Origin: Tamarix chinensis
Lineage: Eukaryota; Streptophyta; Magnoliopsida; Caryophyllales; Tamaricaceae
Direction: 5' to 3'
DNA length: 64,000 nucleotides
Assembly: GCA_030549775.1 (NCBI GenBank)
Contig: CM060172.1
Location: 6,497,861 to 6,561,860, forward strand
A program made the translations under genes and the position numbers. Shown piece by piece: positions 23,815 to 35,997 of the stretch. Under the pieces are notes generated by a model. That model saw only the letters and a list, made by a program, of their open reading frames with translations. It ran no database searches and had not been told where the DNA came from. Every line of letters begins with the position of its first letter. The first letter of the stretch is position 1.

Positions 23815-25620
23815 TGACCTAGAATGTTAGAGGAATAAGTGATCAGTCCAAACAACACTTAATAAAGGACTGGATCATAAGAGGGGAATATAGATTTATA
23901 TAATTATTGGAAACTAGAGTAAAATAAGGTACATCTAAGAAAAGAAGATAGAACATAGCTTGGCATTAGCATAGTCTGAATAACTATACCTATCATCGTA
24001 ATGGTTGAATCTATATTTTTAGGGATCCTCTCTACTAGAAGATCCAACTCTTATATGCATATGATCAATGTATTCTCTATGATAATCTTAGACTTATAGA
24101 TGGTAAATATTTCACAGTGGGCACTAGAAACCTTTCGATTTCAATAACTTCCTAGTGAATGATAAAAGTTTCTTAAATATTGTCAATCAGCACTAGAAAA
24201 ATCAGACTTATGGTAATCAGCTTCTAGCCATTATCAAGAATTTGAATTAAATCAATCTAGCTTTTAAAATGCTTAATCAGGAAAAATATGGAACACTTAG
24301 TAGTAAGATGGAATAAGTAAGGAATAATAAGCACAAAACTTAGCTTTTTTATCTACAAGATATGTCTAACATGGCACAAAGACAGAAAACTGTAGAAAAT
24401 GAGAACACTTAATATAGACTTAGCCACTCCGAGGTATTTTTTCTCAAACAAAATGCAAAAATCTATTGGATATGTGTAGGGGATCCCAATAAAAAAATTC
24501 ATTACTCATGTTAAGAGCCATCAAAATAGAAATACTATATCCAAACTGGAGTTTGATATTGGACACATAATAGCTAATAATTAAGTTATTAGGTCAATTT
24601 TCCTTACATTTTACAAAGAACTACTTGGAAATAAAAGGGAAGCCACTAGATGTGTTGAAGAAAAACTAAATTCCTATGGTCCTCTACTTTTAGAAGATCA
24701 ACCACATGCTCTTTTAGCCCAAGTAACTTATGAAGAAGTGAAAAAATTTGTTTTCTGAATTAGAGATAATAAGGCACATGAGGTAGATGGTTTTTTCTGG
24801 TCTATTCTTTAAGACGACTTGGAATATTGTAGGATATGAAGTAGTTGCATTTGTCATGAAATTCTTCTCAAAAAGATTCCTACCAAAGAAAGTTAACATC
24901 ACATCTCTCACTCTTATCCCAAAGAAAGATAATGCTAACAAAGTGGCAGTTTATAGGCTAATAGCTTGCTATAGTGTCTGGTATAAGGTCATTTGAAAAA
25001 TCCTAACTAAATTGCTTAAACCTATCATGTCTTATTTGAGTGAACAATCCCAAGTGGGCTTTTTTGTGGAAGAAAAATTGTTGAAAATATCATATTAGTA
25101 GTTAAGTTAGTGAAGAACTGTACTATAAAAAAACGTTTCTCCTAGGTGTATGCTAAAATTAGAAATTAAGAAAGCTTATGGCTCGATTAGCTAGGATTTC
25201 CTTCAGGAAACATTTCATGCTCTAGAATTCTCCTTATTTCATTCAGTTGATTCTTGCATGTGTGGAATATATTTCTTTCTCTCTATTGCTTAATGGAGAT
25301 CATATCATACAATTCAAAGGAAGAAGAGATATAGGACAAGGAGATTCACTCTTCCCCTATCTTTTTATCCTAGTCACAAAATACTTAACAAGGCATATTA
25401 GACTGCTCTAGACTGATCCTACCTTTAAAGGTCACCCTTGATGCAATAAATTGAAAAAGATCAATCTGACCATTGTTAATGATATGCTTCTATTCTTTTG
25501 GGGTGATTTAAGATCCATTCAGCAAGTCATGATAGTCATCAATGATTTTGTAAATAGGTCTTAATTAAACATATACCAACAAAAATTCTCTATATATTTT
25601 GGAGGAGATGAGAGACAACT
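23815..25620 (+). pseudogene. LINE ORF2: endonuclease and reverse transcriptase remnant
   Basis: WNVRGISDQSKQHLIKDWI at about 23825 matches the start of the plant L1 apurinic-type endonuclease (WNVRGLN...). Within 24780-25000 the frame reads DG-like text, then LFFKTTWNIVG, TLIPKKDNANKVAVYRLIAC and YSVWYKVI. These are the RT finger motifs usually written FF..W..VG and LIPK......DFRPI(S/A). At about 25470-25500 VNDMLLFFWGDLRS stands where (Y/F)ADDLLLF is expected. The first catalytic Asp of the pair is replaced by Asn, so it would be inactive even without the stops. ORF2 nicks the target and copies RNA there. Confidence 0.8.
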
Positions 25621-26289
25621 CATGACCTATATCCTTTAGGAGCTTAATTTCTAGGAAGGGACCTTTACTCTCTCTATTGCTCAAGTGACTTATGCTCAAA
25701 TGCAATACATAATAGAAAAATAACTAAGAGAATCTAGTCTTGGAATACTTAGTTGCTATCATATACTGGTCGGGCATAATTAAACATATTAGTAATATTA
25801 AACATGTAATCATATTAGAATTAAGTGTTTATCTTCCTTCAAAACTTAATGCACGAAATTGATAGCTTAGAGGTAGTTCCTCTAGAAAGGAAAGCTAGAA
25901 ATCTCATGGAAGGAAATGGTAGCATGGAGAGCGATGTGTCTTCCAGGACAAGAATGTAGATTAAGGGCTGATTGATATGCAGACATGGAATAAAGCTATA
26001 ATGGCAAAAATACTATGGGATGTCTAGAAAAAGAATAACACCCTATGGGTAAAGTGGGTGCATATCATCTATCTATAGGGAACTCATGTGTCGACATACA
26101 AAAGGATGAAGAGGTGCCTATGGCACCTACAGTAAATATTCAAGCTTAGACCTTTAATTTTCAACCTCTTTTAGAGTACCTTAATTCATCACATTGATAA
26201 TTCATAAACTCATTATAGTATACACAAGGCTCATAAAAAATTAAGGCATAATCAAACAAAATCTAATAGTTTCCCTATTTTAGTGTAAC

Positions 26290-26470
26290 TTTGTTGCACT
26301 AAAACACAAATTCCTTACATGGCTTGCTATCTAAGGTAGATTATTCACAAAAGATAGAATGCAACATATGGGGATCAACATGGATTTGGTTTGTGCCCTA
26401 TGATCTAAAGGAGACTAAACCCATAATAATATATTCTTTAAATGCCCTTACAACTATACAATTTTGAGTA
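26290..26470 (+). pseudogene. LINE zf-RVT C-terminal domain remnant
   Basis: One frame reads FLTWLAI, a stop, then GRLFTKDRMQHMGINMDLVC, followed by a spacer and IFFKCPY. This is the plant zf-RVT pattern (W....RL.T.DR...G......C..C......HLFF.CP). It marks the 3' end of ORF2 and supports the LINE orientation. Confidence 0.75.
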
Positions 26471-26866
26471 AGATTAGGAGAGCTTTTGATCGAAGGGACT
26501 TGGTTAGAACATGGTCTAGAGAGATGATGACACTTGTAAAGAAGACTTGAAAACCTAGAGAAAAGATTTTTTCATGCTATGTCACTTATATTCCTGCTGT
26601 TTGATGTGAACTAAATTCTAGGACATTCAAAAATTTCTTGAGAACCACCCATAATTTGATGAGGAAGTTAGTTTTACCATTGCTAGTAGGTGTTTCTCGT
26701 CTCAGCTAGCATTGAGTGTAAGTATGCCCCATAGAATTCTATTATTGATAATGTATTAAAGGTTTGAGGATAGATCATTTGTTACTTATAAGTTTTATTT
26801 GATTTTCTAATTGGTGGTTGTCATTTCTCCTTTGGTAGTAAATAACACTTCATGACTTAACAAAAG

Positions 26867-28380
26867 AAATATATTTAACAATCAGTTAGTGAAACTAATA
26901 TATTGATTAATTAGAGAAAAATAACCCAAGCCATAGATTTCCCACATTTAACCTAAAATCATATACTTTCATCAAAACTTGCACGTAACTTATGATTCAT
27001 AAAAATAGACAAAAAATATCCCAAAACTTTAATTAGCATGGAATTATCATGATCTATTCTTACACACCAATACATACATTAATCATGTTATTGAATCATA
27101 AATCATGTAATTAATACAAAAGAGATGTTACCTATAATTCATGTTAACAAGAACAAGGAAATCATACCTAATATATAGCTATCTAGCTATGATAATAATC
27201 AACACAACTCAAACATCATAAAAACACAATGAACACATTTCATGCTCCCATTATGATGATGATAGGATTGATGAACATCGAAAAAAGGTTTTAAAGAAAA
27301 AAACACTAATAGCATGGCACCACTATAACACATTAATTAAAATCTTAAAAACTAAAGAAAACTAAGAAAGATATGTTGAACATAGGACCTAACAAAAATT
27401 AGAAAATAAAATGAAGTAAGCTAAAAGTAAACCTCCTCTAAAAGTGGATTGAAGTAAGAGGAGAATAGTTTGAGGAAACCTCAACTCTTTCCAACCATAA
27501 ATCTTATTCGTTTAATGAAGAAAAAGAGGATATTTATGGAAGGAAATTAGAAGAAAAAATGCTTAAAAATCTAGGAAAAAGGAATTAAGGGTCTCGATTG
27601 TAAGGATGGAAACAATATAAGAAATTAGATTATCCATCACTTAGAAAATATGCCAATAAAGATGAAATTAGTGTCCTAGAGTGTGAATGAGTGAGTTAAA
27701 GTCTAGAGATGAGACATTTTAGTCTTTCTTATTGAAAAATAAGCTAAGGTAAAGAGGTAAAAGAGTTTAATTTTATGGTTGAATGTAGGCATTAAAGGTT
27801 TAAGAGTTAGCATGATGGGGTATGGCTAGGAAATGAGGGAAGTAGGTCTGATATAATAAAATATAGCATTTAAATGCCATGCTTTTGTTTCTTCTAATTT
27901 TCATGGTAAAGGAGTGAGGTGAAAGATTGGACAAGGGGAAAGAAATCTGATGAGAGATAAAGAATTTAAAATGCACATTTCAAGATATTTAAGCTTAATA
28001 AAATGAAAAGAAACTCCAAAAGCTATGAAAATAGTAGCACGATAATGAAACAAGCTTTCTAGAAAAAAAAAACATAGCCTAAAACAAGTTTTGTGATTAA
28101 TGGATCAATTTTTAAATCATTTGATTGAAGAAGTTTAAATCATGACTAGATTAGTTGATGAATTTCGAAATGAGTTGACTAGTTTCATTAGAAAAGCAAA
28201 ACTTTAGAGAACCCTTATTCAGTCAACTAGTTTCTCACATTAGTCTACTAGTGAGACAATGAAATGTCATTTGAACATCAATTTGGGACATTTAGAAACC
28301 CATCACTAATAAATTCATTTGAGCTATTTTCTTAGTCATTTAGAAGATGTTTGAGAATGCATTCAAGATAGGGTATTAGA
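26867..28380 (-). mobile_element. Family-B LTR 'b', right piece
   Basis: It continues the LTR after the LINE. 26990-27470 matches 16975-17350 and 27600-28060 matches 17640-18070 (for example TTTTCATGGTA at 27899 and 17928, and AAAATGAAAAGAAACTCC versus AAAATGAAAAAACACCC). It ends near 28380 (GGGTATTAGA, a decayed TGTAATACCC complement), with a polypurine-tract-like complement at about 28390-28402. ACTAGT-type repeats lie at 28130-28260. Confidence 0.6.
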
Positions 28381-29507
28381 TTATTAGTACTCTACCTCTT
28401 TACTATACCTTCCTCCAACAACTATTAGCTTTATCTTTCAAATTAAATATTACAACACTTACTCTCTTATTATTTAGATGCCTACTGGTAACAAAGAGTT
28501 TTCCAAATTCATGAATCTATTTCTTAAGGTTTGAGGGTCCTCTTAACCCTTTAATATGTAATAACAAAGGCATAAACTCCCCCTTAACTAGTCCTTTGAA
28601 GTAAGTGATGGTAATGAAAGTAGTGGTCCCTAATCTTATTTTATTTTGCTCGATATGTGGTCCTTAAAAATATCTATAAATTCTCAAAATGGAAAAAATA
28701 TTGACTAATTAAAAAAAATAGTTAGGATATCAACAAAACACACACCACTAGAAAATACATAAAAAAAACTATTGGAGAGTATATACGTGGGACTAAGAGT
28801 CAAAAGGAGATAACTAAACAAATATTTATAATAAAGGAAGATATTTATATAAATATAAATATACATCCACAACCTTAAAACATCACTTGTTAGCAAAATT
28901 GAAATAAAATTCATTGAGATCATCATCAAAGGCATGTGACGCATCACAAGCATTAACTAACAATGTAGAGTCAAGAAACCTAAGTGTTGTTTAATAAATT
29001 TAAATTAAAGGTTTTGAAATACTTATCATAAGCATATATAAAATGACATATCACTTGAGAGTCATAAATGCACTAGTAACTACTTATTATTGGGTGAATA
29101 TGATAAATACATTTATATGAAGACATGATTCATAAGATAAGGAACATTTTTCAAATTCAAAGCCATATATGATGTAGGAGCATGTCAAGTATAATAATTT
29201 TGTCTTTCTTGATCATAAATTATATCATTTCAAATTTCTTGATTGCTATGTGTTTATCTTGTTCTCATATTAGAAAGAAGGGATATTTTATCCATGAGAA
29301 AACATATTTAACCTAAAGTATGTATTTCAATGGAAAGATTTTAAATTAGGAGTCATACATATTTTTTTGATCTTAAGTTTGAGTTTTATATCTTAATTTT
29401 TTTCATCATAACAAATGATATTTAAGCTAATATTTTATGCAATATTGAATAAGACTTTCATGTAGATTAACATTGACGAATATTACTCAACAAATGGAAC
29501 CATGGAG
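28381..29507 (-). mobile_element. Left remains of an internal region, no gene seen
   Basis: This follows LTR 'b' and precedes the inserted 6.5-kb gypsy element. A short stretch near 28770-28830 resembles 43855-43915 (GTGGGACTAAGAGTC versus GTGGCTAAGAGTC), so some of it may be LTR-derived. I see no protein motif. The 82-codon minus frame at 28705-28953 is AT-rich, low-complexity and unsupported. Confidence 0.4.
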
Positions 29508-29512
29508 AATAT

Positions 29513-30489
29513 TGGTGTTGAAAATGAGAAGTTTTCAACAAAAATTCAAAAATGGATGGAGGGTTACATGATATTGAGACCTTTAAAACAAAGTACTTAT
29601 ATCGGCCAACTAAAAGGTTTCAATGCCTAAACTAAAAGGTGTAAGATTTTAGAGAATTTTCAAGACTACACATTAATTTTGAGAAGAGTTTTTATTTTAC
29701 AACTAATGAGTGCTTTCCAATATTCAAATCTAATCTCCCTTCTAGAAACTTCCACTCTATTTAAGAGTTTTTGTTGACATTTAGGAGTTAAAAACAAAAT
29801 CTAACCAATAATTAGTACATTGGTTGCACTCTCAACCATAGTTGGGACCAACATAAGCTAACTAAGGTTACACGATTAAAACTAGCTAGTGTTGATTAGT
29901 TTTTGACACTACCTAGGCATTCATCACATTATTATTGTCATTAAACCCTATTTAAATGATTAGAAAACAAAAAATACATGTTATGAAAGGCTAACAACAT
30001 AATATAAAAAATATTAGTTAATAAAAAAAGTAAAAAAGGAATGTTCTCTTTAGTAGTTGGTTGCTTGATTACCGAGGCTATGGAGGTTTCTTTTCATTAA
30101 GTTAATATATCTTTGAGGGTATTAATCTTCCAAAACTTACTTTCCCAATTCCCCTAATTATTTTACAAGAATAACGGCTAATAATGTAGGTCATTTTTAG
30201 CTAAAAATTGGTGGAGTATAAAGGTTAATAAAGCTATGGTTTGATTGAGTTAAAATGGAGACATATTGAATCTAGTTAATGAGAATATTTGTGGAGCCAT
30301 ATTATAGAAAAAATGAGCCATATAGATGTGGGTTTATGGATAGTGTTTAGTGTTTTCATAGCTTGTATGGCTGATAGGTAATCTAGTTACTTATTACCTC
30401 CAAAGAGAAGGGTTTTGAAGTCTTCAATTTTTGGAAAATTAATAAGTATATTATCTTTATTTTAGGATGATTGGGATGGTCCTACATCA
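29513..30489 (-). repeat. 3' LTR of the 6.5-kb gypsy element
   Basis: On the minus strand it starts TGATGTAGGACC and ends near TTTTCAACACCA. It aligns throughout with 34996-35992 (for example, the GTTTTCAAC start, the 'CTCAAGACT' block and the 'GGTCCT' end). The inner edge could be 3 bases further in, but the chosen edge gives the target duplication. Confidence 0.85.
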
Positions 30490-30529
30490 TCCTCACCTCC
30501 TTAGCTTCATTGGGTGGGTCATGTAAATA

Positions 30530-31640
30530 AGGGATTAAGTCTCTTACATTGAATGTAGTGGATAAATTCTTGATATCGTGTTGAAGCTCAAGCCATATGC
30601 ATTGTTGCTAATTTTCTCTCAAATTTTGCAAGGTCCACCACTTCTTGGCATGAATTTTTTTTTATCTAGAAGGGAAATATCTCTTTTCTAAGATGAAGCC
30701 ATACTAAGTCTTATAGGTCAGCAACTTATTCTTTTTTATTCTTGTTAGCCCTTTTCTTGTTCATGTCATTCACCTTTTTGATCTTAGCCTTGAATTGTTC
30801 ATGTAGTTTCTTAAATTTTATGTATCATTAGTTTGCTTAAAAACTACTTTATGCCAAGATTGAAAAAGGAATGAGGTTAATGGGAGTAGTAGGATTCACC
30901 CCGTACACCACTTTAAAAGATGAGTGGTTTGTGGCGTATGTAGGATAGTAGTTGTACGCAAACTCTACATGACCTTGCTTGATATCTTAATCTTTCAAGG
31001 ATTTATGAATGGATTCAACAAAAGGATTGTGGTGGTGTGGTTGGTAAATTCTATTTAACCATCTGTTTGTGGGTAGTAAGAGGTACTAAAGAAAATTTTG
31101 GTACTAAGTAGTCTCCACAAGGTTTTCTAGGAATAGATGAGGAACTTTGTTTCTTGATTAGAGATAATTATCTTTTGGAAACCATGTAACCAAACTATTT
31201 CATTAAAGTAGAGATTGGTGATATAAGAGGCATCATCTGTCTTATGACATAGTATAAAATTATCCATCTTAGAGAACCGATCAACTACTACTATAATGGC
31301 ATCATATTTCATTTGTGTCTTAGGTAATGCCATTATGAAGTCCATCCTCACATGACCCCAAGGGTGGTTTGGGATGAGAAACGTTTGTAGAGTCCTTGGT
31401 GGCATTTACTCATAAACATTTAATAATTAGAGCACTTAGCCATAAGGGATTGTTCATCTCCCACCATTTGAGGCTATAAAAATATTCTTGAAGTACATCC
31501 TAAGTTTTGTTGATTCCCAAATTTTCTACCAAACCTCCCCATATACTTCCTGAATGAGCAATTTCTTGATGGAACACTTGAGAATACACGGCTTGTTTAA
31601 CTTGAAAAGATATCCTTCTTACTCTCGATATGGTCCTTAA
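30530..31640 (-). pseudogene. Integrase of the 6.5-kb gypsy element
   Basis: At about 31560-31620 CILKCSIKKLLIQE resembles the segment just before the HHCC zinc-binding region. The 31127-31405 frame gives the catalytic core: HPWGHVRMDFIMALPKTQ, VVVDRFSKMDNFI, CHKTDDASYITNLYF and EIVWLHG, lining up with the usual MDF..GLPKT, VVVDRFSKM and EVVRLHG. The first catalytic Asp (in RMDF) is present. DLVWLHLRKEIFP at about 30700 is the familiar DLVWVHLRKERFP of the C-terminal region, and the frame fades at about 30530 without a chromodomain. Integrase would insert the element cDNA. Multiple stops make it inactive. Confidence 0.85.
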
Positions 31641-31659
31641 GGCTTTTCTTGCTCTTTAA

Positions 31660-33000
31660 TGTAGCTAGAAAAGTCTTCATCCTTCTTGTAGAACTCCTTT
31701 AGAATCCCAAGCCTATTAACCCTAGATTCTTGTAATCGTAACATACAATACCTCCTTGAGAGTGCATCTACTACAATATTTGTTATACCACTCTTGTGCT
31801 TAGTAACAAATGAAAAAGACTAAACAAAATTCACCTACCAAGCATGCCTAAGATTAAGTTTATGCTGCCTATTTATATATTTTATGGACTCATGATTGGT
31901 ATTTAATACAAACTGTGATGGTAGGAAATAATGCAACTAATGATCTAAAGCCCTAACAAAAACATAAAGATATTTTTCATAATTGTCGTAGTTAGATATC
32001 GAATGATTAACCTTCTCACTAAAGAAAGCCATGGGCCATCCTTCTTATAGAAAGGTAGCACTAATACCTACTCCACTTATGTCACACTTAACATCGAACA
32101 CCTTGTCAATGTTGGCAAGCCATAGAGTGGAAGCCTCACTACTTTTGATTAGCTTAGAGGCTTTTTGTGTGGATTTGGTCCATCAAAAAACACCTTTATG
32201 AAGCATTATGCAAAGGGTGCTAGAAGTGTGCTAAATCCTTTTATGAACCTCCTATAATAAGGGAAAAATCCTATGAAAGGATTTAATGTTGATGTTGGAT
32301 GTGGGTGTTGGCCACAATATTATTGCATCTACCTTTGACTCATGCATGGTGACTATTTTTGGATACAACAAACCCTTGAAAGGTGAATCTTGGCACAAAT
32401 AAGTCACACTGTCTAATTTTCTATATAATTTGTTTTTTCTAAGGGATAAAAGTACAAGTGTGAAATGCCTTACATGATCATCTTGACTAGAAGAGTATAT
32501 AAGAATATCATCATAATACACAACTAAAAATTTTTAAATAAAGGATTGAAAGACTTTATCCATGAGCCTTATGAAAGTACTTGGTGCATTGGATAGTGTA
32601 AATAGCATGGCCAACCACTCATATAGCCCTCCCTTAGTCTTGAAATCGGTCTTCCACTCATCCCCTTCCTATATCCGGATTTGGTAGTGCCCACTCCTTC
32701 ACTTGTCTTGGAAAAATATATATGCTCCATGCAAGTAATTCAACATGTCATCAAGGCTAGGTATGGGATACCTATACTTGATAATAATGTTGAGGATAGC
32801 CCTACTATCGACACATTATCATTTTACCATCCTTCTTGGATATCAATAGGGCCGAAAGTGGGTAAGGGCCAAGGGATTTTGTTATGAAACCTTTTTGTAA
32901 CATGTCATCAACTTGTCTTTCCAACTCCATGGATTTTTAGGAATGCACCTATAAGTTAGTTTGTTTAGAGTGTAGAAGTGGGAAAAAAATTTCACTTGTT
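31660..33000 (-). pseudogene. Reverse transcriptase and RNase H of the 6.5-kb element
   Basis: The frame at 32252-32521 contains VYYDDILIYSSSQDDHVRHF, the RT active site (usually V(Y/F)(Y/L)DDIL(I/V)YS) with both Asp residues kept, then WPTPTSNINIKSFH. RNase H follows at about 31860-31920 (FVLNTNHESIKYI, RQHKLNLRHA) and FVTKHKSG with VVDALSRRY at about 31745-31800, the standard end of this domain. The RT start is broken by shifts between 32600 and 33000. Length and order match Ty3/gypsy elements. It would copy element RNA into DNA but carries several stops. Confidence 0.88.
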
Positions 33001-33289
33001 GGATCATGTCCCTTATGGATGGCAATTAACTAGGTATATCATTTTGGATAACATCCCCAAACTCTCCTAGCAGGTGTTTGACAAGAGGGTTGAGTGTATG
33101 TGTCTTCTTATTAGGTTCAAGAATTAACAAGTAAAATTCCTTTCCTATCCCTATGGCCCTTTCCAACCCATTTTTGTTAACAAACAAAGAATTCTTACAT
33201 ATAATATCCTCGCTAAAAGTGAGGATTAAATACTAAGGGATGTGTGTATAATGTTTTTTCTAGCATAGATGAAACTATACTTATTCTTC

Positions 33290-33640
33290 TTGCTATCATG
33301 TTTAACACTCCTATCAAATTTCCATGGTCTATCTAATAACAAATGGGAAACATTGGTGGGAATGAAATCATAAAAATAATTATCTTGATAAGTCTTCCCT
33401 ATAGAAAATGGTACAATGTTTGCTTAGTAAATTCAACCATAGAGCCATTATTAAGCCATTGCATGTGTCGTGGTTGGCAAGTTAGGCTTCTTCACCAATG
33501 TGATGGAAGCCATATTTGCACAAACACCACTATGAAAGATAAGGGAATATATTTTCCAAAGTATGGTGCAGTTGGTATGAAATATGTTATCTCTTTGGGA
33601 CTCCTATTCCGTGGTATCTCTTATCTATAACACCCTCCTC
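33290..33640 (-). pseudogene. Aspartic protease region of the 6.5-kb element
   Basis: A minus frame near 33430-33490 reads LQWLNNGSMVEFTKQTLY, matching the plant gypsy protease-RT linker often seen as LQWLN..GE..V.KQVL. Nearby text up to 33640 is compatible with the protease domain, but the DSG triad was not clearly readable. The 95-codon plus-strand frame here is its antisense shadow. Confidence 0.6.
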
Positions 33641-33889
33641 ACCTTTAATTATTCTCCTATATATAGTGGTACCTCCTCAATCTTGGTCCCTACCTTCATG
33701 GATGATTGGTCTTTGACATAACCTCCTTAAATTTTTCCTCTTTTAGGTCTATTTAGGTCATCACCCTCTTATTTTGAAACTCACTTTGATAGTGTCTAAT
33801 TCCTTGGCACTTAAAGACTACACACCCTTATTTATACTAGTCTCAGCCACTTCTTGAATTCCTTTACCCTTAACATCAAAGTTTTTGGG

Positions 33890-34766
33890 GTTACGGTTTG
33901 GTTTTCGGGCTTCCTTGGGTGGCTAAGAATTTGATCTCAACCCCCAATAATCAAGCTACTCTTCTCCTTATTATGCTTCTCTACCTTCATGGCCAAATGT
34001 AGTAGCACATCCAAGGTGTACTATTTGCAGAGCTCCACTTTCCTAGCAATATCACTCCTCAACCTTCTTATGAATTGAGACATGGTGTGTTCTTTGACCT
34101 CCTCCAAACAAAAAATCATGATGAGCCCCTCAAACTCTCAAATGTACTCCTCCATATTTAAGGGACCTTTTCTTTAAGATGAAATTTTTTTGTATAGGTC
34201 ATTAGAATAGGGAGGTGGTAAATATATCTCCCTCATTAACCTGTTCATTTTTTGCTAACGCCTAAACTTAGACTTTCCATTCCTCCCTCAATGTCGCACT
34301 AACTTCACCCATCATAAGGAGGTGTGTCCTTTCACCTTGAGGAAAACAACCTTAAAATATTTTTCATCATCCAAGGTCCTAGCCTCAAACATTTGGTTAC
34401 ACCTCATTTCCCACTCCAAAAATGTCTTCAGATTATGGGATCCATCAAACTCTGAGACCTCCAATCTAATATCATTAAAAGACTCTCTTCTAACCACCTT
34501 TATTCTTCAAAGTAACCTAGGTTAATTTATAGAATATGAGATAGATTTGGCTAGATCATCCCCTACATCATTTCCCCTTTTTCTCTATATGGTAGAGGAC
34601 TCCCTGCTCTAGGAATGTTGGCATTTAGCATCAATCATTCTAACATGCTTAAAACTATCCTTATATCCATTTGTAATGAATTGATGGCCCTATCCCTTCT
34701 TATGTTATGGACTTCGTCAAGACTGAACTCCATAAAAATAGGTTGATTTTCCATGTTCATGCTTGA
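33890..34766 (-). pseudogene. gag of the 6.5-kb gypsy element
   Basis: A Met at about 34766 opens MNMENQPIFMEFSLDEV. The frame at 34312-34497 then gives IRLEVSEFDGSHNLKTFLEW and, further on, FKVVFLKVKGHTSL. This matches the capsid start of plant Ty3/gypsy elements (IK.E.P.FDG.LDP..FLDW ... R.A.LKL.G.A..W). The C-terminal nucleocapsid was not clearly read. Gag forms the virus-like particle of the element. Stops and frameshifts abolish it. Confidence 0.8.
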
Positions 34767-34995
34767 CCTACACACACAAAGCTGTTGTAACCCAAGATGA
34801 GATAAATAAGAACAAAGGTAGGTTAAGGCATAACTTTGTGGGATAAATGGATAAGGAAATAAATTTTGGATGATAGAGAAGGATAATGCTTTAGACAGTA
34901 AGGTGATGGCACAAAGTAATACCCCAAAGTTATAAACCTAATCTTTGATGCTGATTTGGTGCATATTCCTAAACAAATAGAACCATGCTATGTGA

Positions 34996-35992
34996 TGGTG
35001 CTGAAAATGGGAAGTTTTCAACAAAAGTAAAAAAATGGATGGAGAAGAAGGAAGAAAATATGTGCAGATTACTTGATCTTGAGACCTTTAAAACCAAGTA
35101 CTTACATCAACGAACTAAAGTTTCAACTCTTATCCTAAATGGTGTGTGATTTTAGATAATTCTCAAGACTCCACTTCAATCTTGAGAAGAGTTTTTATTC
35201 AACCACAAGGGATTATATTTTAATATTCAAATATGATCTCCCTTCCACCATCTCACACTCTACATAAGAGTTTTAGTTATCTTTTGGGATTTTCGAACAA
35301 AAACTAAATCATAATAGGTAGATTGGTTACACCCTCAAACATAGTTAGTACTAACATTAGATAACAAAGGTTACAAGATTACAATTAGCTAGTGCTCATT
35401 AGTTTCTGACACTACCTAGCCATCCATGACATGATGGCTATCATTATATCCTATTACAAGTCTTATAAAACATAAAATACATATTAAGAAAGTCTAAAAA
35501 CATACTTTACCTAAGCATAGCTAATAAAAGAAAAAAAGGATAAGGGTCTCTTCCATAGTTGGTTACTTGGTTATCGAGGCTATGGAGATTTCTTCTCCTT
35601 AATTTAAGCTAGATTTGAGGGAATTGATCTTTGCACAAATACCTTCTCAATGCCCCTAATTCTTGCACAAGAAATGGGTCAACGGTGTAGGTAATTTTCA
35701 ACCAAAAAATTAGTAGTGTATAGAGGTGGTTAAGGTTATGGCTTGGTTGAGTTCAAATAGAGCTGTGTTTGAGCCAGTTAATAAGTAGATTTGTGGAGCC
35801 ATATTTTAGCCAATAAGGAGTCATACTTACATCGGTTGGTGGATAGTGTTTGTTGTTTGCATGACTTGCATGACTGCTAGGTAATCTAGTTACTTATCAA
35901 TCCAAATGAGAAAGGTTTTGAAGTCTTTAATTTTAGAAAAATTAATATATAAATTATTTTTATTTTGGTATGGTTAGGTTGGTCCTCCTTCA
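34996..35992 (-). repeat. 5' LTR of the 6.5-kb gypsy element
   Basis: It aligns with 29513-30489. On the minus strand it starts TGAAGGAGGACC and ends at TTTTCAGCACCA. Directly inside it, ATCACATAGCATGG on the minus strand looks like a decayed initiator-tRNA primer site (TGGTATCAGAGCATGG in typical elements). Confidence 0.85.
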
Positions 35993-35997
35993 AACAT

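Larger units (their letters stand above)
22481..26866 (+). mobile_element. Plant L1-type LINE, about 4.4 kb, decayed
   Basis: A non-LTR retrotransposon inserted into LTR 'b'. In order on the plus strand it shows an ORF1 nucleic-acid-binding region (about 22960-23520), an endonuclease start (about 23815-24480), reverse transcriptase (about 24500-25620) and a C-terminal zinc-binding reverse-transcriptase domain (about 26290-26470). A 14-16 bp target duplication flanks it, and its first bases run into a CTCTCTCCCCCAC stretch near 22515, typical of plant LINE leaders. No clear poly-A tail remains before 26867. Many stops and frameshifts make it inactive. Confidence 0.8.
29513..35992 (-). mobile_element. 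Nearly complete Ty3/gypsy element, 6.5 kb
   Basis: Two roughly 1-kb LTRs (29513-30489 and 34996-35992) flank gag, protease, RT, RNase H and integrase in Ty3/gypsy order on the minus strand. The flanking bases AATAT (29508-29512) and AACAT (35993-35997) form a 5-bp target duplication with one C-to-T change. A polypurine tract (AAGGAGGTGAGGA on the minus strand) precedes the 3' LTR. All frames contain stops and the LTRs have diverged, so it is old and dead. It lies inside the family-B internal region. Confidence 0.9.

Noticed and set aside
28705..28953. 82-codon minus frame in the internal remains
   Set aside because: Low-complexity Tyr/Ile/Leu text from AT-rich DNA, no conserved motif.
33343..33630. 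95-codon plus frame
   Set aside because: Antisense of the gypsy protease region, which reads sensibly on the minus strand.
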